Shown piece after piece: positions 1-6,888 of a stretch of DNA of 19,836 bases (its first letter is position 1; every line of letters starts with the position of its first letter). Below the pieces are notes generated by a model, which saw nothing but the letters and a program-made list of their open reading frames with translations, did no database searches and had not been told where the DNA came from. Source of the DNA: PHET01 sp038202795 (GTDB lineage: Bacteria > Actinomycetota > Coriobacteriia > Anaerosomatales > PHET01). The position numbers and the translations under genes were made by a program. The stretch lies in the NCBI GenBank assembly GCA_038202795.1, contig JBBREQ010000038.1, positions 1-19,836 of the forward strand, written 5' to 3'.

Positions 1-28
1 ACTCCCCTGTTCGAAGCGGCTAGTGGAG

Positions 29-56
29 GCGCCCTGCTGCACAGGCCGCAGGGCGC
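29..56. terminator. Possible bidirectional hairpin after ccmE
   Basis: A perfect 9-bp inverted repeat (GCGCCCTGC at 29-37, GCAGGGCGC at 48-56) with a 10-nt loop lies 11 bases past the ccmE stop codon. No T-tract follows on the minus strand. It could be a terminator of the T-less type common at high GC, or a structure shared with a gene just outside the window. One plus-strand frame ends in TAG at 21-23, so a convergent gene entering from the left is possible but cannot be supported from so few bases. Confidence 0.4.
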
Positions 57-66
57 GCCGGTCAGA

Positions 67-753
67 TTACTTCTGTGCCTGCTCGAGCGAAACGTCGGTC
101 GCCACGAAGTTCCCGTCCGCCTCGACAGCGCCCGTGAGTACCACCTGCGAGCCGTCAACCATGCCAGCAGGGAGCGCGCCTTCATAGGCAACGGCGACTT
201 CAGCCCCGCCATCCTTGGTGGCCGTCACCACGAACCGAGCGTCCCCGCCGGGAGCGGCGATCGTGCCGGCCTTGATGTATCCGGTGGTCTTGACTGTCTT
301 GCCAACCATCGACTCGCCCTTGCCGATGAGGTCGCCCACGGGCATGGCCCCCGTGGCGGACTCGTACTTCGACGGGCACTTGGTGATCATCTCGTCGGCG
401 TTGATCGTGCCGTCGGTCGCTAGATCACCGGTGACGATAGCCGTCACACCGTCGCCGAAGGTGGACGGGACAGAACCGTTGTACACGACCTTGATGGTGG
501 GTCCGGTGCCCTTGGTGTCGGTCTCGTCGCGGATGACGAAGGTCATGGGATTGCTCTTCTTGTCCCACGAGCCGGGGACGACGAGCCCCCCCGCTTTGAC
601 GCGCTCGCCTTGCAGAGCGGTATCCGTCGAGATCTCTTCGACGGTCCGGAAGTAAGCGGCTTGCTTGCCTCCCAGTCCGAAGAAGATGGCGGCAACCGCG
701 ATCAAGATGATCGCGGTCACGCCGATGAGACGATTCTGAGCCCGCTTGTTCAC
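67..753 (-). CDS. ccmE: CcmE-like cytochrome c maturation haem chaperone (CxxxY type) with duplicated OB domain
   Basis: A 228-residue membrane-anchored protein. CcmE takes haem from the CcmABCD transporter and passes it to the CcmF/H lyase on the outer face of the membrane. Residues 8-27 form one N-terminal transmembrane anchor. Residues 35-130 are the OB domain, ending in ITKCPSKYE: Cys126 and Tyr130 form the CxxxY haem-attachment motif, where E. coli CcmE has HxxxY. Residues 148-225 repeat the OB pattern (FVV..., VAYEGALPAGMVDG, VVLTG, DG-FVATD) but lack the haem motif, so the protein is longer than usual (about 150). The start is GTG, with GAAGGAG 9 nt upstream. No other ccm gene is visible; any partner would lie beyond the left edge. 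The family call is good; that it attaches haem through Cys126 is inference from known Cys-type CcmE proteins. Confidence 0.82.
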   Translation of the reverse strand: MNKRAQNRLIGVTAIILIAVAAIFFGLGGKQAAYFRTVEEISTDTALQGERVKAGGLVVPGSWDKKSNPMTFVIRDETDTKGTGPTIKVVYNGSVPSTFGDGVTAIVTGDLATDGTINADEMITKCPSKYESATGAMPVGDLIGKGESMVGKTVKTTGYIKAGTIAAPGGDARFVVTATKDGGAEVAVAYEGALPAGMVDGSQVVLTGAVEADGNFVATDVSLEQAQK

Positions 754-863
754 GTGCGCTCACTCCTTCGTCAACGCGGCCACCTGGCCGCCTCGCACAT
801 CTCGGGAGAGAGAGTGGTGCGCACACGAACGCGTGCCGCACGCACCGCTATCCGACCCGCCTG

Positions 864-915
864 CCTGAACGTTTCGATACTACCACCGTGTCGACACGCG
901 CGACAACGGTTCAGG
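864..915 (-). promoter_or_regulatory. Candidate ccmE promoter with internal palindrome
   Basis: Read on the minus strand, TTGTCG (901-906) and TAGTAT (877-882) are 18 nt apart and point towards ccmE. The spacer holds a perfect 12-bp palindrome, CGTGTCGACACG (887-898). A further 7-bp inverted repeat (CCTGAAC 864-870, GTTCAGG 909-915) brackets the whole element. The -10 and -35 are moderate matches to the housekeeping consensus. The rest of the 239-base gap (754-992) shows no gene; a short CCCGC/GCGGG hairpin at 954-972 could end the upstream transcript, but it is weak. Confidence 0.4.
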
Positions 916-992
916 TTGAATCAGGAACATATGATTCTGGGAGTTTTGAGCAACCCGCGTGCCGTTAGCGGGGGCGGCTCAGGATGCGCGAA

Positions 993-1916
993 TCAGCCGC
1001 GCTGCAGCCACTGAACATCGGGCTTGAACCCGCTCCTTGCGAGGAGCTCAAGATAGCGGTCAGGCGCGAGCCGACGCTCCGAGCCGTCCAGGGCCACCAT
1101 GGTCGCTTCGATCACATTGGTGCCAAACGTCCTGCCCTCGAGACGCGGCGTGCTCGTGATGAGCAGCTCGACCCCTCTGCCGCGCAGGAAATCGACGTCT
1201 TCAGCGGTGGTGGTGTTGGTGACGATCCACTTGCCCGACATGTCCGCGGGCATGTACTTGCGCACGTACTTGTAGTCGCCCGAGATGATGTCCGAGTTCC
1301 GGTAGAGATCGGCGTGCTTGGACTCCTGCTCGACCTCGCTCTCGTGGTCCGCCTCGGCGGGGTAGAGCCAGGCGAAAGGCAGCTGAACCGCGATGGGCGC
1401 GATGGTACGCACAACGCGGATGAGCATCGCGCGATCGTGGATCATGATGGGTACGTCGAGCGCGTAGAGCAGGTCGCCGTAGGTCATTGTGCAGCCAGCG
1501 TCAGCGAAGGCCATCGCCATCCCCCACCGATCCACAGCAGAGGTGACGAGCACGCGTTTGCCCGCGAGCTCGAGGCCAAGGTCCTCCCGCATGAACCGCA
1601 CCACGTCACCCTCGACCGCGCCCTTCAGCCCTGTACCGTCCACCAGCGGGGTTGTGGCCACCGCGGCACGGAAGCGGCGTGCTTCTCGGAAGTAGTAGTC
1701 CTTATCGGCGGCGTGGAGAAACAGGTCGATGCCGCCCAGCCCGAGCGCATCCACCGCACCATCGAGCTCGCGAAGACGCTGCTCCGCGCGGCCCATGTCG
1801 CCATCCGTGCCCTGGCGGCTGATACGAAACGTCTCGCCGAACAGCTCGACTTCGACGGTGTGGTCGCGCTTGGACGAGCCGATACTGACGCTTATGACTT
1901 CCTTGATTGCGTCCAT
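993..1916 (-). CDS. 'Quinate 5-dehydrogenase'-type protein of uncertain function
   Basis: A 307-residue soluble protein. It resembles a family that I recall being annotated as quinate 5-dehydrogenase in Firmicutes and deep actinobacteria: SIGSSKRDH (11-19), GTDGD (36-40), GLGGIDL (59-65), GKRVLVTSAVDRWGMA (119-134), then a C-terminal FGTNVIEA (264-271) and YLELLARSGFKP (288-299). The stretch at 119-134 sits where a Rossmann nucleotide loop would be, but there is no GxGGxxR/A motif of true shikimate/quinate dehydrogenases and no visible catalytic Lys/Asp pair, so the enzyme name should be treated as provisional. The ATG chosen (1914-1916) lies inside the last codons of the upstream regulator gene, a 25-nt overlap, implying coupled translation. 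A GAGGA about 11 nt before, and AGGGAG touching the ATG, are the available ribosome sites. It is very probably co-regulated with the HTH gene upstream. Confidence 0.72.
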   Translation of the reverse strand: MDAIKEVISVSIGSSKRDHTVEVELFGETFRISRQGTDGDMGRAEQRLRELDGAVDALGLGGIDLFLHAADKDYYFREARRFRAAVATTPLVDGTGLKGAVEGDVVRFMREDLGLELAGKRVLVTSAVDRWGMAMAFADAGCTMTYGDLLYALDVPIMIHDRAMLIRVVRTIAPIAVQLPFAWLYPAEADHESEVEQESKHADLYRNSDIISGDYKYVRKYMPADMSGKWIVTNTTTAEDVDFLRGRGVELLITSTPRLEGRTFGTNVIEATMVALDGSERRLAPDRYLELLARSGFKPDVQWLQRG

Positions 1917-2512
1917 CTCCCTGCAATGTCCTCGGCTGCCTCGCGCAGCCTCCCGCCCATACGGCTCTGGCGCCCCACGGTCGCTGGCGCCGCTTTCGTC
2001 ACGGCTGCAAGCACCGCATCGAGCTGCGCGATATCGACCGCCTTGTCCTCTCGCAGGGGGGTGGCCCCCAGGGGAATGCCCACGACCTCGGTGCGCAGAA
2101 TCCGCTCGACGGTACGAATCCGCCAGTCGCTCGCGATGAGCACGAGCGTGTCGAAATCGCGCAGCACCGAGAGCGTCTCGAGCAGGCGGTTGAACACCTC
2201 GGCGGGAGAGCCGTTCTCGATGTACTCGCGCTGCTCTTGGCTCACCACCAGCACGAAATCCACTGCGTGCTTCTCGGCCAGTGCGCGCACTTCTTCGCAG
2301 TTGGCCACCGGGAAGCCCACCAGAGCGACGCGGGGTCCTCGGCGCACCTCGCCCACGGTTTCGAGAATCGAGACGAAGCTGCGCTGCACCCCTGCGTTGC
2401 GGGCGGCCTCCTCTTGGGTGGCACCGGCAGCGCGATCCTGGAGGATCGCATCGATGGCATCGATGAGCTTGCTGCGGCCCACCACCTTGCCGCCGATCCG
2501 AAAGAGCTCCAC
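1892..2512 (-). CDS. HTH transcriptional regulator with C-terminal sensor-like domain
   Basis: A 206-residue protein. Residues about 28-52 form a helix-turn-helix (GATQEEAARNAGVQRSFVS), following a short N-terminal segment MELFRIGGKVVGR. Residues 60-175 look like a globular alpha/beta ligand domain (VALVGFPVANCEEVRALAE, DTLVLIASDWRIRTVERIL, EVVGIPLGATPLRED). From memory, the same kind of protein neighbours the 'quinate 5-dehydrogenase' family in Firmicutes, usually labelled only as transcriptional regulator. The start is GTG at 2510-2512, 8 nt after AAGGAGG; an open frame runs further upstream to 2548, but that passes through the operator and lacks a ribosome site. The gene has its own candidate promoter and operator, suggesting autoregulation. 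The ligand is unknown. Confidence 0.72.
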   Translation of the reverse strand: MELFRIGGKVVGRSKLIDAIDAILQDRAAGATQEEAARNAGVQRSFVSILETVGEVRRGPRVALVGFPVANCEEVRALAEKHAVDFVLVVSQEQREYIENGSPAEVFNRLLETLSVLRDFDTLVLIASDWRIRTVERILRTEVVGIPLGATPLREDKAVDIAQLDAVLAAVTKAAPATVGRQSRMGGRLREAAEDIAGRWTQSRKS

Positions 2513-2530
2513 GCGGCATGCCTCCTTCAC

Positions 2531-2561
2531 GTGTACAGGGTTGTACACACGAAGGAGTATA
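2531..2561 (-). promoter_or_regulatory. Candidate promoter and TGTACA operator of the HTH regulator gene
   Basis: A perfect inverted repeat, GTGTAC-AGGGTT-GTACAC, occupies 2531-2548. It can equally be read as two TGTACA hexamers (2532-2537 and 2542-2547) whose starts are 10 bp apart, one helical turn. Just upstream on the minus strand is TATACT (2556-2561), a strong -10; no good -35 is seen. Transcription would start near 2549, so the repeat would cover the first transcribed bases, a typical repressor position, and it ends before the AAGGAGG ribosome site. Binding by the adjacent HTH protein is inference. Confidence 0.55.
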
Positions 2562-2584
2562 CGCGAGGAGCACCCAGCGTGGGC

Positions 2585-3349
2585 CTAGCGGTTGAGGTCG
2601 TAGACGATGCGCAGACCGGTGAGCGTGAGGTCGACATCCACGTGCGATACCGTCTCGCAGAGCGGCGCCATGCGGGGAGCCAGCCCGCCGGTGGCGACCA
2701 CCGGTGACTCTTGGCCCAGCTCGACCCATGCGCGCCGGACCAACCCGTCGACCATGGCCGCCTCGCCCAGCAGCAGGCCGGCCTGGACGCTTTCGCGGGT
2801 GCTGGTTCCAATGACACGTGTCGGCGGTTCGAGGTCGACTTTGGAGAGCCGGGCGGCCTTTGCGAACAGCGCCTCGGCACTCGTCTCGACGCCGGGTGCG
2901 ATCGCCCCTCCCAGGTACGCACCGTCGGCCGAGACCACGTCAAGAGTGGTCGCTGTTCCGAAGTCGACGATGATGACCGGGCCACCGTGGGCGGCCAGCG
3001 CGGCGACCCCGTTGACGATTCGATCGGCACCCACTTCGTGGGGGTTGTCGTAGCGAATAGGCATCCCCGTCTTGACCCCCGGGCCCACCGTGAGGATGTC
3101 GCAATCACACGCATCGCGGGCGACTTCCTCCCAGGCCACCGTGAGCCGGGGCACCACCGACGCGAGCACCACCTGGCCCACGTCGCTCCACATACGCGAG
3201 TCGAGGCCGAGCAGTCCGACCACCGTGACACGCAGCTCGTCTGAGGACAGCGAGCCGTGCGTCGAGATGCGCCAGTGGCCCTCGAGGATCTCGCCTTCGA
3301 ACAGCCCGAGCACGGTCTGAGTGTTGCCCACGTCAACTGCCAGTAGCAC
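2585..3349 (-). CDS. coaX: Type III pantothenate kinase CoaX
   Basis: A 254-residue cytosolic enzyme that phosphorylates pantothenate, the first step from vitamin B5 to coenzyme A. It shows the ASKHA-fold signatures of the CoaX family: DVGNTQT (6-12, phosphate-1 loop with the catalytic Asp6), a pantothenate-site segment YDNPHEVGADRIVNG (100-114), DFGTATTLD (129-137) and GGAIAPGV (147-154). The length is normal for CoaX (about 255). The start chosen is GTG at 3347-3349, with GGGAGG about 8 nt before; an in-frame ATG at 3373 would add eight residues (MCRREGTP) before the usual beginning MLLAVDVGNT. The gene ends 23 bases before the -10 box of the regulator gene. It functionally complements panB/panC further right. 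In the 159-base divergent gap to the response regulator no convincing promoter pair was found. Confidence 0.93.
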   Translation of the reverse strand: MLLAVDVGNTQTVLGLFEGEILEGHWRISTHGSLSSDELRVTVVGLLGLDSRMWSDVGQVVLASVVPRLTVAWEEVARDACDCDILTVGPGVKTGMPIRYDNPHEVGADRIVNGVAALAAHGGPVIIVDFGTATTLDVVSADGAYLGGAIAPGVETSAEALFAKAARLSKVDLEPPTRVIGTSTRESVQAGLLLGEAAMVDGLVRRAWVELGQESPVVATGGLAPRMAPLCETVSHVDVDLTLTGLRIVYDLNR

Positions 3350-3508
3350 TGGTGTTCCCTCCCGGCGGCACATGACAACACGGTGACGCCCCCTGAAGGA
3401 GCGTGGCTGGCGGTGCTATCATCGGTTTCACGGTTGCGCCCCGCCGTCGAGGGCGGCACGCCTATCTAGCAGCCATGATACGCCCAATTGCCCTTTGGAG
3501 GCGCGTCT

Positions 3509-4213
3509 ATGTACGAGACCCCTGCACGCATCCTGGTCGTCGACGACGAACCATCGATCACGGAGTTCGTGAGCTACAACCTGAAGAAGGAGGGGTGGGA
3601 CGTCTCGGTGGCCGAGAATGGCGACGAGGCGCTCGCTCTGGCGGCCGAGAGTCCGTTCGATCTCGTGGTTCTCGACGTGATGCTGCCGGGCATCGATGGC
3701 TATGAAGTCTGCCGCAGGCTCAGGGCCATCTCGAGCGTGCCGGTGCTGTTCCTCTCGGCGCGTGATACCGAGCTCGACAAGGTGGTGGGGCTCGAGATCG
3801 GGGGCGACGACTACCTCGCAAAGCCGTTCGGGGTGCGCGAGCTGACGGCGCGGGTGAAAGCACTGCTGCGCCGCGCACCGTCGGGCACACGCGACACGGG
3901 CGCGGGTGTGGAGAGCGTGGAGGTGGCCGGAATACTGCTCGACGAGGCGGCGCACACCGCAACGGCCGGCGAGACACCCATCGACCTGACGCCACGCGAA
4001 TTCGAGCTGCTCGCCTGCCTCATGCGCCACGCGGGCAAGGTACTCTCGCGCGAGCAGCTTTTGCGCGAGGCGTGGGCATGGGAGTACCTGGTGGAGACCA
4101 AGACCGTGGACACGCACGTCAAGCGGCTTCGCGACAAGCTCGAAGCCGCCGGAGTCGATCCCTCGCTGGTCGAGACGGTGCGTGGGTACGGATACCGTTT
4201 CAGGGCGATCTAG
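3509..4213 (+). CDS. OmpR/PhoB-family response regulator
   Basis: A 234-residue two-component response regulator. The receiver domain is residues 6-118: acidic pair Asp12/Asp13, phospho-acceptor Asp56 (VVLDVMLPGIDG), Ser83 (LFLSARD) and Lys105 (AKPF). The winged-helix DNA-binding domain is about 135-233, with LTPREFELLACLM, KVLSREQLLREAWAWEY, VDTHVKRLRDKLE and the closing RGYGYRF. The start is ATG at 3509 with GGAGG 7 nt upstream; an earlier in-frame ATG at 3488 includes the ribosome site itself and is rejected. The kinase gene begins 3 nt after the stop, so the two form an operon. It is related to PhoP/RegX3/MtrA-like regulators, but the target cannot be read from the sequence. It is transcribed away from coaX. 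Confidence 0.93.
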   Translation: MYETPARILVVDDEPSITEFVSYNLKKEGWDVSVAENGDEALALAAESPFDLVVLDVMLPGIDGYEVCRRLRAISSVPVLFLSARDTELDKVVGLEIGGDDYLAKPFGVRELTARVKALLRRAPSGTRDTGAGVESVEVAGILLDEAAHTATAGETPIDLTPREFELLACLMRHAGKVLSREQLLREAWAWEYLVETKTVDTHVKRLRDKLEAAGVDPSLVETVRGYGYRFRAI

Positions 4214-4216
4214 ACC

Positions 4217-5233
4217 ATGCGCGGCACCCTGCGTCAGCAGATCCGCATGGCGATCGCTCTCACCGCACTCGTGGCCGCGACCCTGGCAGGCGTGGCGACC
4301 GCTTTTCGGCCGGGCCCTGAGGTCCTCGTCATCGCCTTGGCGCCGGTCGTGGGCTGGTTCGTGGGCCAGTACCTGGCGCGCCGCATGACCGCTCACCTCG
4401 AACGGCTGGCCTCCTCGGCAGCGTCGTTCGCTTCGGGCAACCGCTCGGTGCGGGCCGACACCGGCGGACCGCGCGAGGTGCGCCTGATCGCCGAAGCATT
4501 CAATCGAATGGCCGATGAGGTCGCGACCGCGCTATCGCAGGTGCGTACCGAGGAGACCCGAAAGACCCAGTTCGTCTCCGACGTCAGCCACGAACTGCGC
4601 ACACCGCTGACGGCGATCCGCGGCGCGGCCGAGACCCTGCTCGACGGCGGGGTCTCACCCGACGACCAGGAGCGGTTCCTCTCGACCATCGCTCTGGAGG
4701 CCGAACGGCTGACCCGACTCGCCAACGACCTACTTCAACTGCAGCGCATCGAAGGGGCAACCGGCGAGCTCGCCTTGCGGCGAGTCGACCTGCGCCTGGC
4801 TGCGGACCGCGCCGCCGCCATGCTCGAGCCGCTGATCGAGGACCGCGACGTCACCCTCGAAGTGCGCGGGGAGGCTCCCAAGGTACTGGGCGATGTCGAC
4901 CGGCTGCAGCAGGTGGTCGCCAACCTGGTGGACAACGCGAGCCGCATGGTGGGTGAGGGCGGCCGGGTCACTGTCGAGCTTTCATCGCTCGAGTCCTACG
5001 CCGTGCTGACGGTGCTCGACAACGGGCCGGGCGTGCCCGCCGAGGATCTCCCGCGACTGTTCGACCGCTTCTACCGGGCCGACTCCAGCCGGACCCGCAC
5101 CAGCGGCGGGGCAGGACTGGGACTCGCGATCGTGCGTGCGATCGTCTCGGCACACGGAGGCACGATCGATGCCGAGAACCTCGAGGCCGGCGGCTCCTGC
5201 TTCACGGTTCGGCTGCCTGCCGCGCCGGAATAG
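4217..5233 (+). CDS. Sensor histidine kinase with minimal extracellular region
   Basis: A 338-residue membrane histidine kinase, partner of the preceding regulator. Two hydrophobic segments (about 10-29 and 36-54) are separated by only a handful of residues (FRPGPE), so there is no periplasmic/extracellular sensor domain. A HAMP linker follows (about 50-104), then HisKA with phospho-acceptor His125 in SDVSHELRTPLTAIRG, and a HATPase domain with the N box VVANLVDNASRM, G1 box DNGPGVP, F box LFDRFYRAD and G2 box GGAGLGLAIV. All catalytic boxes are intact. The stop lies only 15 nt from the stop of the convergent bioY gene, and no T-rich terminator is seen between them. It is PhoR-like in its kinase core; the signal sensed is unknown and may come from the membrane or a partner protein. 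Confidence 0.92.
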   Translation: MRGTLRQQIRMAIALTALVAATLAGVATAFRPGPEVLVIALAPVVGWFVGQYLARRMTAHLERLASSAASFASGNRSVRADTGGPREVRLIAEAFNRMADEVATALSQVRTEETRKTQFVSDVSHELRTPLTAIRGAAETLLDGGVSPDDQERFLSTIALEAERLTRLANDLLQLQRIEGATGELALRRVDLRLAADRAAAMLEPLIEDRDVTLEVRGEAPKVLGDVDRLQQVVANLVDNASRMVGEGGRVTVELSSLESYAVLTVLDNGPGVPAEDLPRLFDRFYRADSSRTRTSGGAGLGLAIVRAIVSAHGGTIDAENLEAGGSCFTVRLPAAPE

Positions 5234-5248
5234 CGCCTGGCGGGCCGG

Positions 5249-5836
5249 CTAGCGAGTCGCTTTGCGCACGGCGGTGGCGACCACGACAGCAGCCACAGCC
5301 TTCGCCAAGTCCGGAATGATGAACGGCGCCACACCGGCAACAGCCGCCTGCGATGGCGTGAGATTCAGCACCATCGCGAGTTGCACGGTTCCCACCAGAT
5401 AGATGGTGACGACAGCGAGCAGGGCCGTGAACGCGTCGATCACCGTTTGCGGCACAGGCGTCTCCTCAAGCACGATGCGCAGCGACGACGCGAATCCCAC
5501 GGCGATCAAGAAGCCGAACAGATAGCCCCCCGTCGGCCCGGCGAGCACGCCTATGCCCCCGCGTCCTCCCGAGAAGACCGGAACGCCGATGGCCCCCAGC
5601 CCCAGGTAGACGAGCAACGCTCCGAACGCCCATCCCGGCGACAGAAGCAGCGCTGCGAGCACGACGAAGAAGACCTGCAGAGTGATGGGCACTGGCTGGA
5701 CCGGGATCGCGATCCACGCCGAAGCGGCCAGAAGCGCGGCGAGCAAGGCTGCGGTGGACAGCTCCCGCGTCCGCCCGGTCGTCACGCGACTCACGCCCGA
5801 CGTCACTGCGCTCATGCGTCCTCTGCTCTGTGCCAC
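5249..5836 (-). CDS. bioY: BioY, biotin-uptake ECF transporter substrate-binding subunit
   Basis: A 195-residue integral membrane protein, about six helices. BioY is the biotin-binding S component of energy-coupling-factor transporters. Hallmarks are AWIAIPVQPVPITLQVFFV near the first helices, the GLGAIGVPVFSGGRGG loop and the GPTGGYLFGF motif, all typical of the family, and a length near 190. No bioM/bioN or ecfA/T gene is adjacent, so it must work alone or with a general ECF module elsewhere. The start chosen is GTG at 5834-5836, 6 nt after GGAGGT; an ATG at 5813-5815 is the alternative, while the longer open frame to 5869 runs into the operator. Repression by biotin-charged BirA is strongly suggested by the operator immediately upstream. 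Confidence 0.92.
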   Translation of the reverse strand: MAQSRGRMSAVTSGVSRVTTGRTRELSTAALLAALLAASAWIAIPVQPVPITLQVFFVVLAALLLSPGWAFGALLVYLGLGAIGVPVFSGGRGGIGVLAGPTGGYLFGFLIAVGFASSLRIVLEETPVPQTVIDAFTALLAVVTIYLVGTVQLAMVLNLTPSQAAVAGVAPFIIPDLAKAVAAVVVATAVRKATR

Positions 5837-5850
5837 CCGCACACCTCCGA

Positions 5851-5882
5851 TTGTTAACCGTGCGACCAATGGCGGTTAACGG
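5851..5882 (-). promoter_or_regulatory. BirA operator upstream of bioY
   Basis: TTGTTAACC (5851-5859), a 14-base spacer, then GGTTAACGG (5874-5882). This matches the known BirA repressor site (TTGTTAACC-N14..16-GGTTAACAA in Gram-positive bacteria) with one mismatched arm position pair. The site overlaps the -10 hexamer and the likely transcription start of bioY. The repressor gene birA ends 51 bases to the right of the site (stop at 5934). Confidence 0.9.
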
Positions 5883-5907
5883 TACGGAATCACACGATGT
5901 GCGTCAA
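5879..5907 (-). promoter_or_regulatory. bioY promoter
   Basis: On the minus strand TTGACG (5902-5907) is a 5/6 match to the -35 consensus, and TACCGT (5879-5884) is a weak -10 at the ideal 17-nt spacing. Transcription would begin near 5872, inside the BirA site, giving a leader of about 35 nt to the GTG start. It lies between the birA stop and bioY, so bioY can be transcribed on its own, apart from the long upstream operon. Confidence 0.6.
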
Positions 5908-5933
5908 CCGGTTTGCCGGCCGTCTGGTTCCTG

Positions 5934-6887
5934 CTAGCGGCGCAGCGTCACTTCGCCCGCCGCGATGGTCTCGATGCCTGCGGCTCCGCCCACCACCAGC
6001 CGTCCGTCATCGTCGACACCACGCACCGTACCGCTGGCCCGTACCGTGCCGACCAAGTCGCTGACCACAACCTCATGGCCGGTGAGGACCAGGCGGCTCT
6101 CGTAGTCCTCTCGAAGCGCCGCGAACCCGTCCTCCTGCCAGACAGCATAGGCGCCAGCAAGACCGTCAAGCGCAGCAGCGACCGCGTGTGCGGCGCCCAC
6201 CGCACGCGCGGCGTCGCTCAAGTAGGCTGCCCCTGGGACCGGCTCCTGCGGACGGGTGACGTTGATGCCGGCACCGGCGACGATCCACTCGACCCTATCG
6301 CTCTCGGCCGACATCTCAAGCAGCACTCCCGCGAGCTTGTACTCCCCGAGCTGTAGGTCATTGGGCCACTTCAGCCCAACCTTCACGCCCGCGGTCTCCA
6401 AGCCGAGTGCGATACCCAGCGCCACCACAAGCGATAGCGCACCCGCCTGTGCCGGCGCAACGAGCGGCCTCAGCACCGCCGAGAAGTACGCGCCCCCGGG
6501 CGGTGACGACCAGGTCCTGCCCATCCGGCCCCGCCCCGCGCTCTGCGCCGCAGCGACGACCACCGTGCCCTCCTGGGCACCTTCACGGGCCAGGGCGCGG
6601 GCGTCGTCATTGGTTGAACCCGTGCTCGCCCCACCTTCGAATCGGCTCCAGAGGGGGCTTGTGACCAGCGGCCGTACCTCGCCGGGAAGCGCGAGATCGG
6701 GAACAGAGACGAGCCGGTAGCCCGTGCCGGGAACAGCCTCGATCGTATAGCCCAGGTCGCGCAGTGCCGAGACGTGCTTGCCAACAGCGACCCGGCTGAT
6801 CTCCAAAGCGCGGGCGACCAGCTCGCCGCTGATGCCAGCGGCCCCGGCATCGCGCAACGCGCGGAGCACGTTGTCGCGCGTGCGCAC
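5934..6887 (-). CDS. birA: BirA, bifunctional biotin-protein ligase and biotin-operon repressor
   Basis: A 317-residue protein that activates biotin to biotinyl-AMP, attaches it to carboxyl-carrier proteins, and represses biotin genes. The N-terminal 60 residues are a winged HTH (ISGELVARALEISRVAVGKHVSALRDLGY), marking the class II, DNA-binding form. The ligase core shows STGSTN (88-93), the biotinyl-AMP loop GRGRMGR (118-124), KWPNDL (173-178) and catalytic Lys184 in KLAGVLLE. A C-terminal SH3-like domain follows (VVSDLVGTVRASGTVRGVD). The start is GTG at 6885-6887, one base after the dedA stop, with GAGGT about 8 nt upstream; a longer frame to 6929 lies inside dedA. It is the last gene of the cofactor operon and sits directly before its likely target bioY. 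Confidence 0.94.
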   Translation of the reverse strand: MRTRDNVLRALRDAGAAGISGELVARALEISRVAVGKHVSALRDLGYTIEAVPGTGYRLVSVPDLALPGEVRPLVTSPLWSRFEGGASTGSTNDDARALAREGAQEGTVVVAAAQSAGRGRMGRTWSSPPGGAYFSAVLRPLVAPAQAGALSLVVALGIALGLETAGVKVGLKWPNDLQLGEYKLAGVLLEMSAESDRVEWIVAGAGINVTRPQEPVPGAAYLSDAARAVGAAHAVAAALDGLAGAYAVWQEDGFAALREDYESRLVLTGHEVVVSDLVGTVRASGTVRGVDDDGRLVVGGAAGIETIAAGEVTLRR

Positions 6888-6888
6888 C

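Noticed and set aside
984..2588. 534-residue plus-strand open frame
   Set aside because: It is antisense to the regulator and 'quinate dehydrogenase' genes, has low-complexity Arg/Ser-rich sequence and no family motif; long antisense frames are expected at this GC.
2527..3459. 310-residue minus-strand open frame overlapping coaX
   Set aside because: It is a frame-shifted reading of coaX, rich in Arg/Ser/Trp, without recognisable domains.
3350..3508. Divergent promoters in the coaX/response-regulator gap
   Set aside because: TATCAT (3417-3422) and similar hexamers exist, but none has a credible -35 at proper spacing; a CCGCC/GGCGG repeat (3441-3456) is too short to call.
3428..4396. 322-residue minus-strand open frame
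   Set aside because: It is fully antisense to the response regulator, with His/Arg-rich composition and no motif.
5234..5248. Terminator between the convergent kinase and bioY genes
   Set aside because: Only 15 bases separate the stops, and no stem with T-tract could be found.
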